DNA of 53,682 bases from Klebsiella pneumoniae (GTDB taxonomy: Bacteria; Pseudomonadota; Gammaproteobacteria; Pseudomonadales; Pseudohongiellaceae). A model generated the notes under the pieces. That model was not told the DNA's origin, did not search any database, and saw nothing but the letters and a program-made list of their open reading frames with translations. Numbering within the stretch: the stretch's first letter is position 1; each line of letters begins with the position of its first letter. The position numbers were made by a program, and so were the translations under genes. Below are positions 44,583 through 53,530 of the stretch, piece after piece. Location of the stretch: positions 1 through 53,682 of the forward strand of contig CAMBPO010000011.1 in NCBI GenBank assembly GCA_945869725.1. The letters are read 5' to 3'.

Positions 44583-44909
44583 TTACTGAAGCTCAATCTG
44601 GCGGAAATTCTGTAAAGCGCGCTCGACTTTGTCTTCAAGAAACTTGATCTGTTGCGAGGTGCTTTGACGCGACTCATTGATCTGACGGTTTTTTTGCAGC
44701 AGCTCATGTGTAATGTTCAAGGCAGCCATGACAGAGATTTTCTCAAGCCCGTGAATCGTGCCACGGGTCTTGATTTTACGCATGTTTTCGTCAAGGTGTC
44801 GGGCGGACTTGAACAGTGCATCCTGCTCGGAAGGAGGGCAGCTGACCTGATACTCGCGATCCAGTATTTTGACAACAACGGTGCTGGCGGCTTCCAGTGC
44901 ATTGCTCAT
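44583..44909 (-). CDS. zapA: Cell division protein ZapA
   Basis: Coiled-coil protein that binds and bundles FtsZ at the division ring. 108 residues. It contains VVVKILDREYQVSCPPSEQ, LDENMRKIKTRG and VMAALNITHELLQ, then a C-terminal helix forming a coiled coil. Immediately downstream of a TIGR02449 protein (1 base apart) and upstream of 6S RNA, the conserved gammaproteobacterial order. Confidence 0.93.
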   Translation of the reverse strand: MSNALEAASTVVVKILDREYQVSCPPSEQDALFKSARHLDENMRKIKTRGTIHGLEKISVMAALNITHELLQKNRQINESRQSTSQQIKFLEDKVERALQNFRQIELQ

Positions 44910-44910
44910 A

Positions 44911-45126
44911 TCAGGTGCTCGAGGATTGTTCCATGGATCGCAGGCGGGTCAGCAACGACTCAAGTCGCGCCTTGGCCTGACGGTTATTCTCCAGCAGTTG
45001 CTGGCGCTCTATTTGCCAGTTATGCTGCCCAGCCCTGAGCAGCTGATTTTCCTGCTTCATAGCAGCACACAAGGCGATCAGCGCCGTGATTTTTTCATCT
45101 AATGTGTTGAACTGATCATCGGTCAT
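44911..45126 (-). CDS. TIGR02449 family coiled-coil protein (upstream of zapA)
   Basis: 71 residues, nearly all one helical, coiled-coil-like segment: LDEKITALIALCAAMKQENQ, then LLENNRQAKARLESLLTRLR. Function unknown but consistently beside zapA. ATG 45126 is chosen; a longer frame to 45207 has no support. Length and sequence match the TIGR02449 group. A division role is inferred from position only. Confidence 0.82.
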   Translation of the reverse strand: MTDDQFNTLDEKITALIALCAAMKQENQLLRAGQHNWQIERQQLLENNRQAKARLESLLTRLRSMEQSSST

Positions 45127-45225
45127 TTCAATGCATACGCTAAGTCGGATATGAGCCTTACTATAGAGACGAGTCATGGGACGGTCAATAACACCAGACA
45201 AAAACACCCAATAAAAAAAGATGTT

Positions 45226-46677
45226 ATGAGCACAAGCGGTGACAAAACATTCACTTTAAAACCAAAGACAGGTGCAACAGCAGGTATGGCAAAACAGACA
45301 AAAGTGGCTGAGTCAGCCAGATCAGTGAACGTGGGCAAGGCGTTATTGACTGGCTCTGCCCTGTATGAGGAAGCGGCACTTCGACGACGTACGTTAATGT
45401 CACGCATGAAGAAAAACAGTATTGCGCTGTTATCTGCAGCACCGCAACGCACGCGAAGCCACGATACCGAATATACCTACCGACAAGACAGCGACTTTTA
45501 CTACCTGAGCGGCTTTACAGAAGACGATGCGGTACTGGCCTTGATACCCGGGCGCACACAGGGTGAGGTAGTATTGTTTTGTCAGCCTAAAGATAAACTC
45601 AAAGAGATATGGAACGGCACACTGACCGGTCCTAAGCTGGCAAAGGCAACACTGCTGATCGATGAAGCCTACCCGATTACTGAAATTGACACGATTCTGC
45701 CGGGCCTGATGGATGGCCGCACGAGTATCTACACCTGCATGGGAAGGGATAATCGTTTTGACGAACGGGTAATGCAGTGGTTAAAAACTGTGCGCAGCAA
45801 AGTCCGGCAGGGTGCCAACCCGCCAACTGAGTTTGTGATGCTCGACCCGCTGATTCACGAAATGCGTTTGTTTAAAAGCAAAGGCGAGATTGCGTTGATG
45901 CAGGAGGCCGCTGATATTTCCGCGCGCGCCCATAAACGCGCCATGCTGGCGGCCAGTGCCGGACGCTATGAATATCATCTGGAAGCCGAGCTGCTCCATG
46001 AATTTATGATGTCCGGCAGTCGCGCGCCGGCGTACAACAGTATTGTTGCGGCGGGCGCCAATGCCTGCATCCTGCATTACATCAATAACAACCAGCCGCT
46101 GCGCAACGGCGATCTAGTGCTGATTGATGCCGGATGTGAGTATGAGTATTACGCGGCAGACATTACCCGCACCTTCCCGGTCAGTGGTCGATTTAGTAAA
46201 GAGCAAAAGGCGCTCTACAATATCGTACTCAAAGCCCAGCTTGAGGCAATCAAGGTCATGCGCCCGGGTGTCATCCGTGATGAGCCGCACAATGTTACAG
46301 TGCGAGTGATTACTCAGGGACTGGTTGAGTTGGGATTATTAGTGGGCAAGCCAGCTGATCTGATTAAGTCAGCTGCCTACCGTGATTTTTATATGCACGG
46401 CGCGGGCCACTGGCTGGGTATCGATGTTCATGACGCTGGCGCCAATCAGAAAGCAGGAACATCCCGGCCGCTCGAGGCTGGCATGGTGATGACCATTGAG
46501 CCAGGTATTTATATTGCTCCGGATAACAAAAAAGTCCCAAAAAAATGGCGGGGTATTGGCATTCGCATCGAGGACGATGTGTTGATCACTCGTACCGGGA
46601 ATCGTGTGTTGACCAGCGCTGTGCCGAAAACGACGGAAGAAATCGAAGCGCTGATGGCTTTACGCATCCCTTCTTGA
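45226..46677 (+). CDS. pepP: Xaa-Pro aminopeptidase PepP
   Basis: Manganese-dependent proline aminopeptidase (M24 family), about 483 residues from this start. Metal ligands are visible: Asp residues in DAGCEYEYYAADITRTFPVSG, His in HGAGHWLGIDVHD, Glu in MTIEPGIYI and in GIRIEDDVLIT. The N-terminal domain has TEYTYRQDSDFYYLSGF. The first 45 or so residues before ALRRRTLMSRM look poorly conserved. ATG 45286 is an equally possible start, giving 463 residues. First gene of the pepP-ubiH-ubiI neighbourhood. It is divergent from the TIGR02449 gene. Confidence 0.88.
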   Translation: MSTSGDKTFTLKPKTGATAGMAKQTKVAESARSVNVGKALLTGSALYEEAALRRRTLMSRMKKNSIALLSAAPQRTRSHDTEYTYRQDSDFYYLSGFTEDDAVLALIPGRTQGEVVLFCQPKDKLKEIWNGTLTGPKLAKATLLIDEAYPITEIDTILPGLMDGRTSIYTCMGRDNRFDERVMQWLKTVRSKVRQGANPPTEFVMLDPLIHEMRLFKSKGEIALMQEAADISARAHKRAMLAASAGRYEYHLEAELLHEFMMSGSRAPAYNSIVAAGANACILHYINNNQPLRNGDLVLIDAGCEYEYYAADITRTFPVSGRFSKEQKALYNIVLKAQLEAIKVMRPGVIRDEPHNVTVRVITQGLVELGLLVGKPADLIKSAAYRDFYMHGAGHWLGIDVHDAGANQKAGTSRPLEAGMVMTIEPGIYIAPDNKKVPKKWRGIGIRIEDDVLITRTGNRVLTSAVPKTTEEIEALMALRIPS

Positions 46678-46699
46678 TACAAACCGGAAAGCCCTGACT

Positions 46700-47977
46700 A
46701 TGCTTGTTGAGTCGCTGAACACAGATTACGACCTGGTTATCGCCGGCGGGGGATTGGTGGGTGGCAGCTTTGCCCTGCTGTTGAATGCCCTGCCCGGCCA
46801 TCAACGCTTACGGATACTGTTGGTAGACAGCTCAACGCTGAGTATAGAAACAACGGTTACCGGCAGGCCTTACGATGCGCGCAGCACCGCCCTGTCGTGG
46901 GGCAGCAGGCTGATATTCGAGAGTGCCGGACTTTGGAATAACCTTGCACCCGGATTGGAAGCCATTCGTGATATCCACGTTTCCGATAAAGGCCATGCAG
47001 GTGCGGCCCGGCTACACAGTGATGCCATGAACGTCGACGCCCTTGGTTATGTAGCTGAAAATACGCACCTCAACCAAGTGATCACAAGCGCATTAATGGA
47101 CAGCGCACACATTTCGGTGTGTGCGCCGGCCAGTATCGTCAAGGTGAAGCCTGTTCAGGAAGGTGTTCTGCTGATGGTTGAGAGCGGCACGCAGGCAATG
47201 ACCGAGGTCAGCAGCCGTTTGCTGGTGATTGCTGATGGCGGCCGATCGTCCTTGTGTGAGCAGCTAGGAATCACACTGACTCGCAAGCCCTATGGTCAGC
47301 ACGCCCTGATCAGCAATATCTCGTTTGAAGAACCTCACCAATCCTGTGCATTTGAACGTTTTACTGACACTGGCCCGCTAGCGGTATTGCCATTGCCGGA
47401 TCTGGATGGCGAGCACCGTGCGGCACTGGTATGGACTCTGGAGGATGCACAGGTTGCTCAGATCATGGCGTTGCCGGATGCAGCTTTTTTGGCAGCCTTG
47501 CAGCAGCGATTCGGTTATCGACTCGGCAGACTGACAAGGGTAGGAGAGCGGGTTCTTTATCCGCTGAATCTGACGCTCGCCGATGAACAGATTCGCCCGG
47601 GTATTGTGCTGTTGGGCAATGTTGCCCACGCCTTGCATCCGGTTGCCGGGCAAGGTCTTAATCTGGCGTTGCGCGATGCCCGTGAACTGGCAGACATCAT
47701 TTCTGATGCAGCAGTCAGTGGCACACCCGAGCTTATCGGTGACTATCAATGGCTACAGCGTTATGTTCAGCGCCAGCAACGCGATCAGCGACAAACCGTG
47801 TTTTTCAGTGATCAGGTGACCCGCCTGTTCTCCAACAATAACCCCCTGCTGGCGCTGGGGCGTAATATTGGGCTAATGGGCATGGATCTGATCCCGCCGG
47901 CCAAACAATGGTTCAGCCGTCAGGCGATGGGGATGACGGATCGTCGTATTGATGGCTGGTCAGGGCGTCATCAGTGA
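46700..47977 (+). CDS. ubiH: 2-octaprenyl-6-methoxyphenyl hydroxylase UbiH
   Basis: FAD monooxygenase of aerobic ubiquinone synthesis, 425 residues. It has the FAD-binding motif VIAGGGLVGGS (residues 13-23), the UbiH-type IHVSDKGHAGAARL (not found in UbiI), LGYVAENTHLNQ, and the C-terminal HPVAGQGLNLALRDARELAD. The gene directly follows pepP (22 bases) as in E. coli. The next quinone gene, ubiI, is separated by two minus-strand genes. Confidence 0.9.
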   Translation: MLVESLNTDYDLVIAGGGLVGGSFALLLNALPGHQRLRILLVDSSTLSIETTVTGRPYDARSTALSWGSRLIFESAGLWNNLAPGLEAIRDIHVSDKGHAGAARLHSDAMNVDALGYVAENTHLNQVITSALMDSAHISVCAPASIVKVKPVQEGVLLMVESGTQAMTEVSSRLLVIADGGRSSLCEQLGITLTRKPYGQHALISNISFEEPHQSCAFERFTDTGPLAVLPLPDLDGEHRAALVWTLEDAQVAQIMALPDAAFLAALQQRFGYRLGRLTRVGERVLYPLNLTLADEQIRPGIVLLGNVAHALHPVAGQGLNLALRDARELADIISDAAVSGTPELIGDYQWLQRYVQRQQRDQRQTVFFSDQVTRLFSNNNPLLALGRNIGLMGMDLIPPAKQWFSRQAMGMTDRRIDGWSGRHQ

Positions 47978-48382
47978 GCGTATGGTTTCAATCCGTTCAC
48001 GGTTAACACCCATATCGCTATAGCCGAGCCGCGAAGCGGAACGGACATGCACGATGTTTTGCTCGGGTGCTGCCAGAAACTCAACATCATCCACATAACC
48101 CATCAGGCTGCTGGTGAACTCAGCATACAGATAATTGCCCTCTTCGCTGATGATCTGCACGCGCGGCATTTGCGATAGTGCGCTCCGCACACCCTCAAGA
48201 GTGCCCTGCAAAGCCGCAATTCCATGGCTTTCCCGGGTCTCAAAGCTACTCACGCAGTTGGGGGAGTCCGGGCAGCCCGGCAGCGCATTGTTTTGAGCGC
48301 CCAGCGTTGCCGGTCTGTCGCCCGCACATCCGATCAGTGTCAGCAGTCCCACGGTCGCAATTCCTCGTATCAATATGTTCAT
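47960..48382 (-). CDS. DUF1499 family lipoprotein
   Basis: 140 residues. The lipoprotein signal LLTLIGC-A (lipobox with Cys19) predicts outer- or inner-membrane anchoring on the periplasmic side. The mature part reads PGCPDSPNCVSSF, VQIISEEGNYLYAEFTS and FVDDVEFL-like YVDDVEFLAAPE, then VHVRSASRLGYSDMGVNRERIE, all typical of DUF1499. Function unknown. The 3' end overlaps convergent ubiH by 18 bases. Confidence 0.88.
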   Translation of the reverse strand: MNILIRGIATVGLLTLIGCAGDRPATLGAQNNALPGCPDSPNCVSSFETRESHGIAALQGTLEGVRSALSQMPRVQIISEEGNYLYAEFTSSLMGYVDDVEFLAAPEQNIVHVRSASRLGYSDMGVNRERIETIRSLMTP

Positions 48383-48432
48383 TTACAGCAATCCCTCGAT
48401 TTTTGTGTTCAGACAATGGTGGTTGTTCTGCT

Positions 48433-48909
48433 TCAGGCGGCAGGCCCGGTGACAGCCAGACTAAGTGACTCGGCAATCATGGCGGGTTTGTCCTGGCCTT
48501 CGATTTCTACGGTCGCCTGATTTTTCAGAAGGAACTGACCGGGATTTTTCTCTTCAATGCTGAGCAGTACAAATTTTGCCCTGATACGCGCCCCAACCCG
48601 CACCGGATTCAGAAATCTGACTTTATCAAGGCCGTAATTGATGGTGATGCGGGTATTTTCAAGCCGCACACTGCCCGCCTCTGCGCCAAGACTACTGAGC
48701 ATCGACAGGGTCAGATAACCATGGGCAATAGTACCTCCGAACGGAGTTTCATTTTTTGCACGCTCGGCATCCAGGTGAATAAACTGAAAATCGCCGGTTG
48801 TCTCGGCAAACTGATCCACTTGCTGCTGACTGATGATGTGCCACTGACTGATTCCGGTTTCGGTACCGATCAGCGCGCGCGCGGCCTCTGGGCTAATATA
48901 TCCGGCCAT
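48433..48909 (-). CDS. MaoC-like (R)-specific enoyl-CoA hydratase family protein
   Basis: Hot-dog fold, 158 residues. The MaoC signature Asp/His hydratase site is seen in FAETTGDFQFIHLDAERAKNETPFGGTIAHGYLTLS. The family hydrates enoyl-CoA or serves PHA and fatty-acid metabolism, but the substrate here is unknown. The start is ATG 48909 with CAGGAG eight bases upstream; a longer frame lacks a ribosome site. Confidence 0.9.
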   Translation of the reverse strand: MAGYISPEAARALIGTETGISQWHIISQQQVDQFAETTGDFQFIHLDAERAKNETPFGGTIAHGYLTLSMLSSLGAEAGSVRLENTRITINYGLDKVRFLNPVRVGARIRAKFVLLSIEEKNPGQFLLKNQATVEIEGQDKPAMIAESLSLAVTGPAA

Positions 48910-49011
48910 GGAAAGGCTCCTGTTGTATGGCGGTTTAATGGTAGAGTCTGTCACTTGAGTCGTCAGTATTGATCAGAATGTTGATGGCGGCAACCGCAGA
49001 CTGGAGGATGC

Positions 49012-50238
49012 ATGAGCACTCCTGCGACAGAAACAGATTATGACGTTGTTATTGTCGGCGCAGGCCTTATTGGCGCGGCGATGGCGTCGGCATTGCGGCA
49101 TTCAGGGCTGCGGCTTGCGCTGTTAGACAGTCAGCCTCTGCAGGCAAGCCCGGCAACAGTGACCGCGCTGGAGTTTGATCCGAGAGTCAGCGCCGTAACA
49201 CCCGCGTCACAGGCCCTGTTCGAATCCCTGGGTGTGTGGCGCGCCATGCAAAACAATCGTGTCAGCCCATACACGCGCATGTACGTGCGCGAGGCAGATG
49301 GCACGGCGGATATCCATTTTTGTGCAGCTGAAATTCACGCGCCTGTACTTGGGCACATTGTTGAGAACAGCGTGATTGTTGCCGCCATGCATGAACAACT
49401 GATCAGCCAGCCTACGCTTGATTGCCTGATTCCCGCCAGTGTTAAGACGCTGCACAACGCTGCAGATGCCGCCCTGTTGACCCTTGAAAACGGCCGTCAA
49501 CTCTCTACCCGGCTGGTGATCGCAGCCGATGGCGCTCAATCCCCGTTGCGCCAGCTGGCCGGGTTTGAAACGCGCGAATGGGACTATGAGCATGAAGCGA
49601 TTGTGTGTTCCGTGCGAACCACAAAACAGCATCAGCAGTGCGCAAGGCAGATTTTTATGGATGAGGGCGTGCTGGCGTTTTTGCCATTGGCGTCAGCCGG
49701 TGAACATTCGGAACAGTGGTGTTCTGTGGTGTGGTCAGTGTTGCCGGAGCTGGCTAAATCGCTGATGAGCCTGTCAGACGAAGTGTTCTGCAAAAAACTG
49801 TCACTGGCCAGTGAACACTGGCTGGGTGAGGTCATTCACGTGAGTCAGCGCATCAGCTTCCCGCTGCGTCAACGCCATGCGTTGGATTATGTGCGTCAAC
49901 GTGTGGTACTGATCGGTGACGCAGCGCACAGCATCCATCCGCTGGCCGGTCAGGGTGCCAATCTTGGGCTGGCTGATGTTAAGGCACTGGCAGATGAGCT
50001 GCAGCGGGTTAAGTCAACAGGACGTGATCCGGCAGATCCGCTGTTGCTCGCGCGGTATCAGCGTGAAAGGAAGCCTCACAATATGTCGATGATGTTGCTG
50101 ATGGAAGGCTTCAAACGCCTTTATGCCGAACAACCTTTGCCGATAAGGTGGCTGCGTAATGCCGGGATGCGTGCAATAGAGCACAGCCCGACGATAAAAA
50201 ACCAGCTCATCAGGGCAGCTATGGGTGCAAAGGTTTGA
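49012..50238 (+). CDS. ubiI: UbiH/UbiI-family FAD monooxygenase (UbiI/VisC-like)
   Basis: 408-residue FAD hydroxylase of ubiquinone synthesis. FAD motif VVIVGAGLIGAAMA near the N-terminus, VTALEFDPRVSAVTPASQALFESLGVW, GHIVENSVI, ADGAQSPLRQLAG, and RVVLIGDAAHSIHPLAGQGANLGLADV. Most like UbiI/VisC (C5 hydroxylation) by gene order, though UbiF-like activity cannot be excluded by eye. GGAGGATGC lies upstream of ATG. Confidence 0.85.
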   Translation: MSTPATETDYDVVIVGAGLIGAAMASALRHSGLRLALLDSQPLQASPATVTALEFDPRVSAVTPASQALFESLGVWRAMQNNRVSPYTRMYVREADGTADIHFCAAEIHAPVLGHIVENSVIVAAMHEQLISQPTLDCLIPASVKTLHNAADAALLTLENGRQLSTRLVIAADGAQSPLRQLAGFETREWDYEHEAIVCSVRTTKQHQQCARQIFMDEGVLAFLPLASAGEHSEQWCSVVWSVLPELAKSLMSLSDEVFCKKLSLASEHWLGEVIHVSQRISFPLRQRHALDYVRQRVVLIGDAAHSIHPLAGQGANLGLADVKALADELQRVKSTGRDPADPLLLARYQRERKPHNMSMMLLMEGFKRLYAEQPLPIRWLRNAGMRAIEHSPTIKNQLIRAAMGAKV

Positions 50239-50365
50239 GCTTCATGAATCAGCTCTGTATTGATGATGGCTTTTCCCCTATGCTGTTGCTCGGTATCGAT
50301 CCGGTGATTTATTGGCCTGATTTGTAGAAAACAGATTAAAAACAACGGTAAATGGAGTTATAAAA

Positions 50366-51094
50366 ATGAAAAAATTGATAAGTGTGTTCGCTGTCGCCGC
50401 GCTCATGTGCGGGCAGGCATTTGCGATTGATGAAGTGCGTCTGGCTGCAGCACTTAACTCCGCAGAGCGCAGTGATGCTGACAAGGCCCTGGATGCTGCT
50501 CGTCAGCCCATTGCAGTGCTCAGCTTTCTGGGACTCGAAGAAGGCATGACCGTCATGGACGTGATGGCTTCCGGTGGTTGGTACACGGAAGTGTTGTCTC
50601 ACGCAGTTGGCCCGCAAGGTAAGGTGTTGATGCACAACAATCCCGCCTCACTGGCGCGTGGCACTACTGCAGAGACAGTTAATAACCGTGTGAACGGTCG
50701 TCTGAATAATGTTGAGCGCGTTGAAAATACCTTTGATCAGTTAGGCGTTGCGCCCGGAAGCGTGGATCTGGCGATCACTCACCTCAACTTTCACGATGTG
50801 TACAATGCCAATCCTGACAATGCCATGGCAATGCTGGCCGCTATCAAAGAGGCTTTAAAGTCTGGTGGCATTCTGGGTATCGCTGATCACCGTGGCAATC
50901 TGGGCGCTGACAACACTGCATTGCACCGTATCGCACTGGATACTGTTGCAAAGGCTGCAACCGATGCCGGGTTTTATGTTGTTGGCGTCAGTGACGCACT
51001 GTACGTCGACAGCGATCCGCGTACTGCCGGCCCGTTTGATGAAAGTCTGGGTCGTAACACCGATCGTATACTGCTGAAACTGATGAAACCGTAA
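50366..51094 (+). CDS. Secreted methyltransferase-fold protein (COG4798-like)
   Basis: 242 residues. Signal peptide (about residues 1-20, ends AFA-I). The rest looks like a class I SAM methyltransferase: VMDVMASGGWYTEVLSHAVGPQGKV is a motif-I-like segment with Met-Ala in place of the usual Gly-rich loop, then VDLAITHLNFHDVY and ALKSGGILGIADHRG. SAM is cytosolic, so a periplasmic role is odd; such proteins form a recognised but uncharacterised group. GGAG lies upstream of ATG. Followed by a perfect 12-bp inverted repeat. Confidence 0.78.
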   Translation: MKKLISVFAVAALMCGQAFAIDEVRLAAALNSAERSDADKALDAARQPIAVLSFLGLEEGMTVMDVMASGGWYTEVLSHAVGPQGKVLMHNNPASLARGTTAETVNNRVNGRLNNVERVENTFDQLGVAPGSVDLAITHLNFHDVYNANPDNAMAMLAAIKEALKSGGILGIADHRGNLGADNTALHRIALDTVAKAATDAGFYVVGVSDALYVDSDPRTAGPFDESLGRNTDRILLKLMKP

Positions 51095-51105
51095 ACTGCT
51101 TGCTC

Positions 51106-51141
51106 AATGTCCGCGGCAGTTATACTAAAGCCGCGGACATT
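51106..51141. repeat. Perfect 12-bp inverted repeat upstream of ABC exporter
   Basis: AATGTCCGCGGC and GCCGCGGACATT flank a 12-base loop that contains TTATACT. No T run follows, so a terminator or an operator are both possible. Confidence 0.6.
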
Positions 51142-51164
51142 AACCCGATAAAAAGAAGTCAATT

Positions 51165-53006
51165 TTGAAACAAACCCTGCCTGCCTTTCCTTCTTTTGCC
51201 TGGCTGACGCGTTTTGCGTCGGTGTTCAAGTACAGCCGCATCGCCATTGAGATTGTCTGGCGCGCCAGCCCTTCGCTGACCATTGTCATGGCGCTGGCCA
51301 CACTGTTTGCCGGATTGTTGCCGGCCGCGATTGCCTGGGTTGGCCAGTTAATTGTTGATGCTGTGGTGACGGCAATTCAGGCCGAGGGTGAATCGCGCGA
51401 ACTGGCGAAATCCGATCTGCTGCGTTACGTGCTGATAGAGGCAGGGCTGGTCGTTCTGATGACGGGAGCATTCAAGATCAATAACGTTTGTCAGTCAATT
51501 CTCAGGGTGCTGCTGGGAAATGAAGTGAACGTGATGATTCTGGAGAAGGCGCTGACACTGGAGCTATCCAATTTTGAAGATTCAGAGTACTACGACAAGC
51601 TGGTGCGCGCCCGGCGTGAAGCGTCGAGTCGGCCGCTGAGTCTCGTCATTGCCACGTTTGATCTGATCAGAGATGGCATCTCACTGGTCAGTTATGGATT
51701 TCTGTTATGGCAATTTTCAGTCTGGGCCGTGCTGCTGTTGGGATTTGCCGGTGTGCCGGCATTTGTTGCTGAGGCACGCTTCTCTGGTGAAGCCTTCCGC
51801 AATCAGCGCCGCCGTTCGGCTGAGCGGCGCATGCAGATTTATCTGGAAATGGTGTTAACGCGAGAGGACGGTGTCAAAGAGGTCAAGCTCATGCAGCTGG
51901 GCCGGCTGTTCCTGCAACGCTACATCGATATTTTTAACAACATTTACGTCGAAGACCGAAGCCTTGTTCTGCGCCGTGGATTCTGGGGATATGTGCTCGG
52001 TCTTATTGCCAGTGCCGCATTTTATTTTTCGTACGGCTGGGTCGCTTTTGCAGCAGTCGCTGGCGCCATCACACTAGGTCAGATGACCATGTACATTGCT
52101 GTTTTCCGTCAGGGGCAAGGTGCGGTAACCAGTTGTTTGGCGTCTATCAACCGCATGTACGAGGACAACCTGTATTTATCCAATCTGACCGAGTATCTGG
52201 GGCATAACGTGCCGGAGCCAACCGGCAATGTCACGCAGGGCCTGGATCCGCAGGATGGAATCCGTTTTGAACAGGTCAGCTTTTTTTACCCTGGCAATGA
52301 TATACCGGCGCTGGACAATATCAGCCTGCATATCCGTGCCGGCGAAAGCCTGGCAATTGTTGGTGAAAACGGTTCTGGCAAAACCACGCTTATCAAATTA
52401 CTGACACGTCTTTACACGCCAACCCATGGACGTATTCTGTTTCAGGGTGTCGATCTTCAGGACTGGAATATCGATGCGCTGCGCGAAAAAATCGGCGTGA
52501 TCTTTCAGGACTTTGCGCGTTATCAACTTAAGGTAGGTGAAAACATCGGAGTTGGCGACAAGGACTTTATGGGCGAGAAAGACCTGGTTGAGATCGCCTC
52601 CGAAAAAGGCCTGGCCGCTGATTTTATTCGCCACATGCCGGCGCAGTTCGACACCCAGCTTGGAACCTGGTTCCGCGATGGTAAGGAACTCTCTGGTGGG
52701 CAATGGCAGAAGATAGCGCTGTCGCGCGCGTTTATGCGCAGCCGCGCAGAAGTGTTGATTCTCGATGAACCAACAGCCGCCATCGATGCCAAAGCAGAAG
52801 CCGAAATCTTTGCGCATTTTCGCGAATTGACGGGCAATCGGATCTCAATAATCATCTCGCACAGATTCTCTACGGTACGCATTGCTGACCATATTCTTGT
52901 GATGGATCAGGGCAAAATTCTGGAAGAGGGTGATCATGCCAACCTGCTGGGGCTGGGTGGTCAATACGCGACTCTGTTTGAATTGCAGGCCAAGGGGTAC
53001 CAATAA
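51165..53006 (+). CDS. ABC exporter, fused membrane and ATPase domains
   Basis: 613 residues. The N-terminal transmembrane domain has about six segments (roughly 35-330), followed by an ATPase domain. Walker A GENGSGKTT lies near residue 400, signature LSGGQWQKIALSRAF, Walker B VLILDEPTAAID and the H-loop SHRFSTVR. It is a half-transporter that should work as a homodimer. The LSGGQWQ signature resembles exporters of lipids or natural products rather than of a defined substrate, which cannot be assigned from sequence. There is no peptidase C39 domain. The start is TTG 51165, with AAAGAAG upstream. Confidence 0.9.
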   Translation: MKQTLPAFPSFAWLTRFASVFKYSRIAIEIVWRASPSLTIVMALATLFAGLLPAAIAWVGQLIVDAVVTAIQAEGESRELAKSDLLRYVLIEAGLVVLMTGAFKINNVCQSILRVLLGNEVNVMILEKALTLELSNFEDSEYYDKLVRARREASSRPLSLVIATFDLIRDGISLVSYGFLLWQFSVWAVLLLGFAGVPAFVAEARFSGEAFRNQRRRSAERRMQIYLEMVLTREDGVKEVKLMQLGRLFLQRYIDIFNNIYVEDRSLVLRRGFWGYVLGLIASAAFYFSYGWVAFAAVAGAITLGQMTMYIAVFRQGQGAVTSCLASINRMYEDNLYLSNLTEYLGHNVPEPTGNVTQGLDPQDGIRFEQVSFFYPGNDIPALDNISLHIRAGESLAIVGENGSGKTTLIKLLTRLYTPTHGRILFQGVDLQDWNIDALREKIGVIFQDFARYQLKVGENIGVGDKDFMGEKDLVEIASEKGLAADFIRHMPAQFDTQLGTWFRDGKELSGGQWQKIALSRAFMRSRAEVLILDEPTAAIDAKAEAEIFAHFRELTGNRISIIISHRFSTVRIADHILVMDQGKILEEGDHANLLGLGGQYATLFELQAKGYQ

Positions 53007-53231
53007 GCGCGTAACTAAAATCTGAATTGTCGGGCCAGAGGACAGGCAAATCTGTTGCTGGTGAGGCAAAATAAACAATGGTGTAATTCGCCAGATGTTT
53101 GTGGTTATAACAAGCAAGGGCAAAAGATATTCATATATAACAATTAGATAATTTTTTGCGCGATTTGAGTATTGAAGTTATCCAGCAACAATCTGTTCTA
53201 ACATGTCATCGCCACATAGTAGTGCCATGAA

Positions 53232-53474
53232 ATGACAAGTCATAGCCAGATAGATCTTTTCACACGCCATAAAGTGGCAGCCAATCTGGTGATGATCCTC
53301 TCCGGAATCTGGGAAGGCAGCCGGATCAACACTCAACTGGATACATCCGTGCAGTCACCCGTCATCCTAGTGTCGCAGTTGCCAACGGCAGTGACAGGCT
53401 TGCTGGTTGATCCTGTGGAAAGTGGTTCCCCGGCGGCAACTGAACTGGCCACTCAGTGGTCAAGCATAAACTGA
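53232..53474 (+). pseudogene. Truncated RND efflux pump N-terminus
   Basis: 80 codons. The beginning LFTRHKVAANLVMILSGIW, followed by RINTQLDTSVQSPVILVS, matches the first membrane segment and the start of the periplasmic part of HAE1-type RND inner membrane pumps (normally about 1,000 residues). About five residues are missing in the first membrane helix (normally ..VMILMILAGLWAL..). The frame then degenerates and stops. The rest of the gene is absent, and a short-chain dehydrogenase begins 56 bases later. It is best read as a gene relic, although a small translated product is possible. Confidence 0.65.
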
Positions 53475-53530
53475 GGTGATATTGTCTTTCTCCTGCCCGC
53501 TACCGGCTTTACTCAGGAGAAATTTCGCGC

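Noticed and set aside
51165..53006. Bacteriocin exporter
   Set aside because: No C39 peptidase domain and no precursor peptide gene is evident nearby. The substrate is left open.
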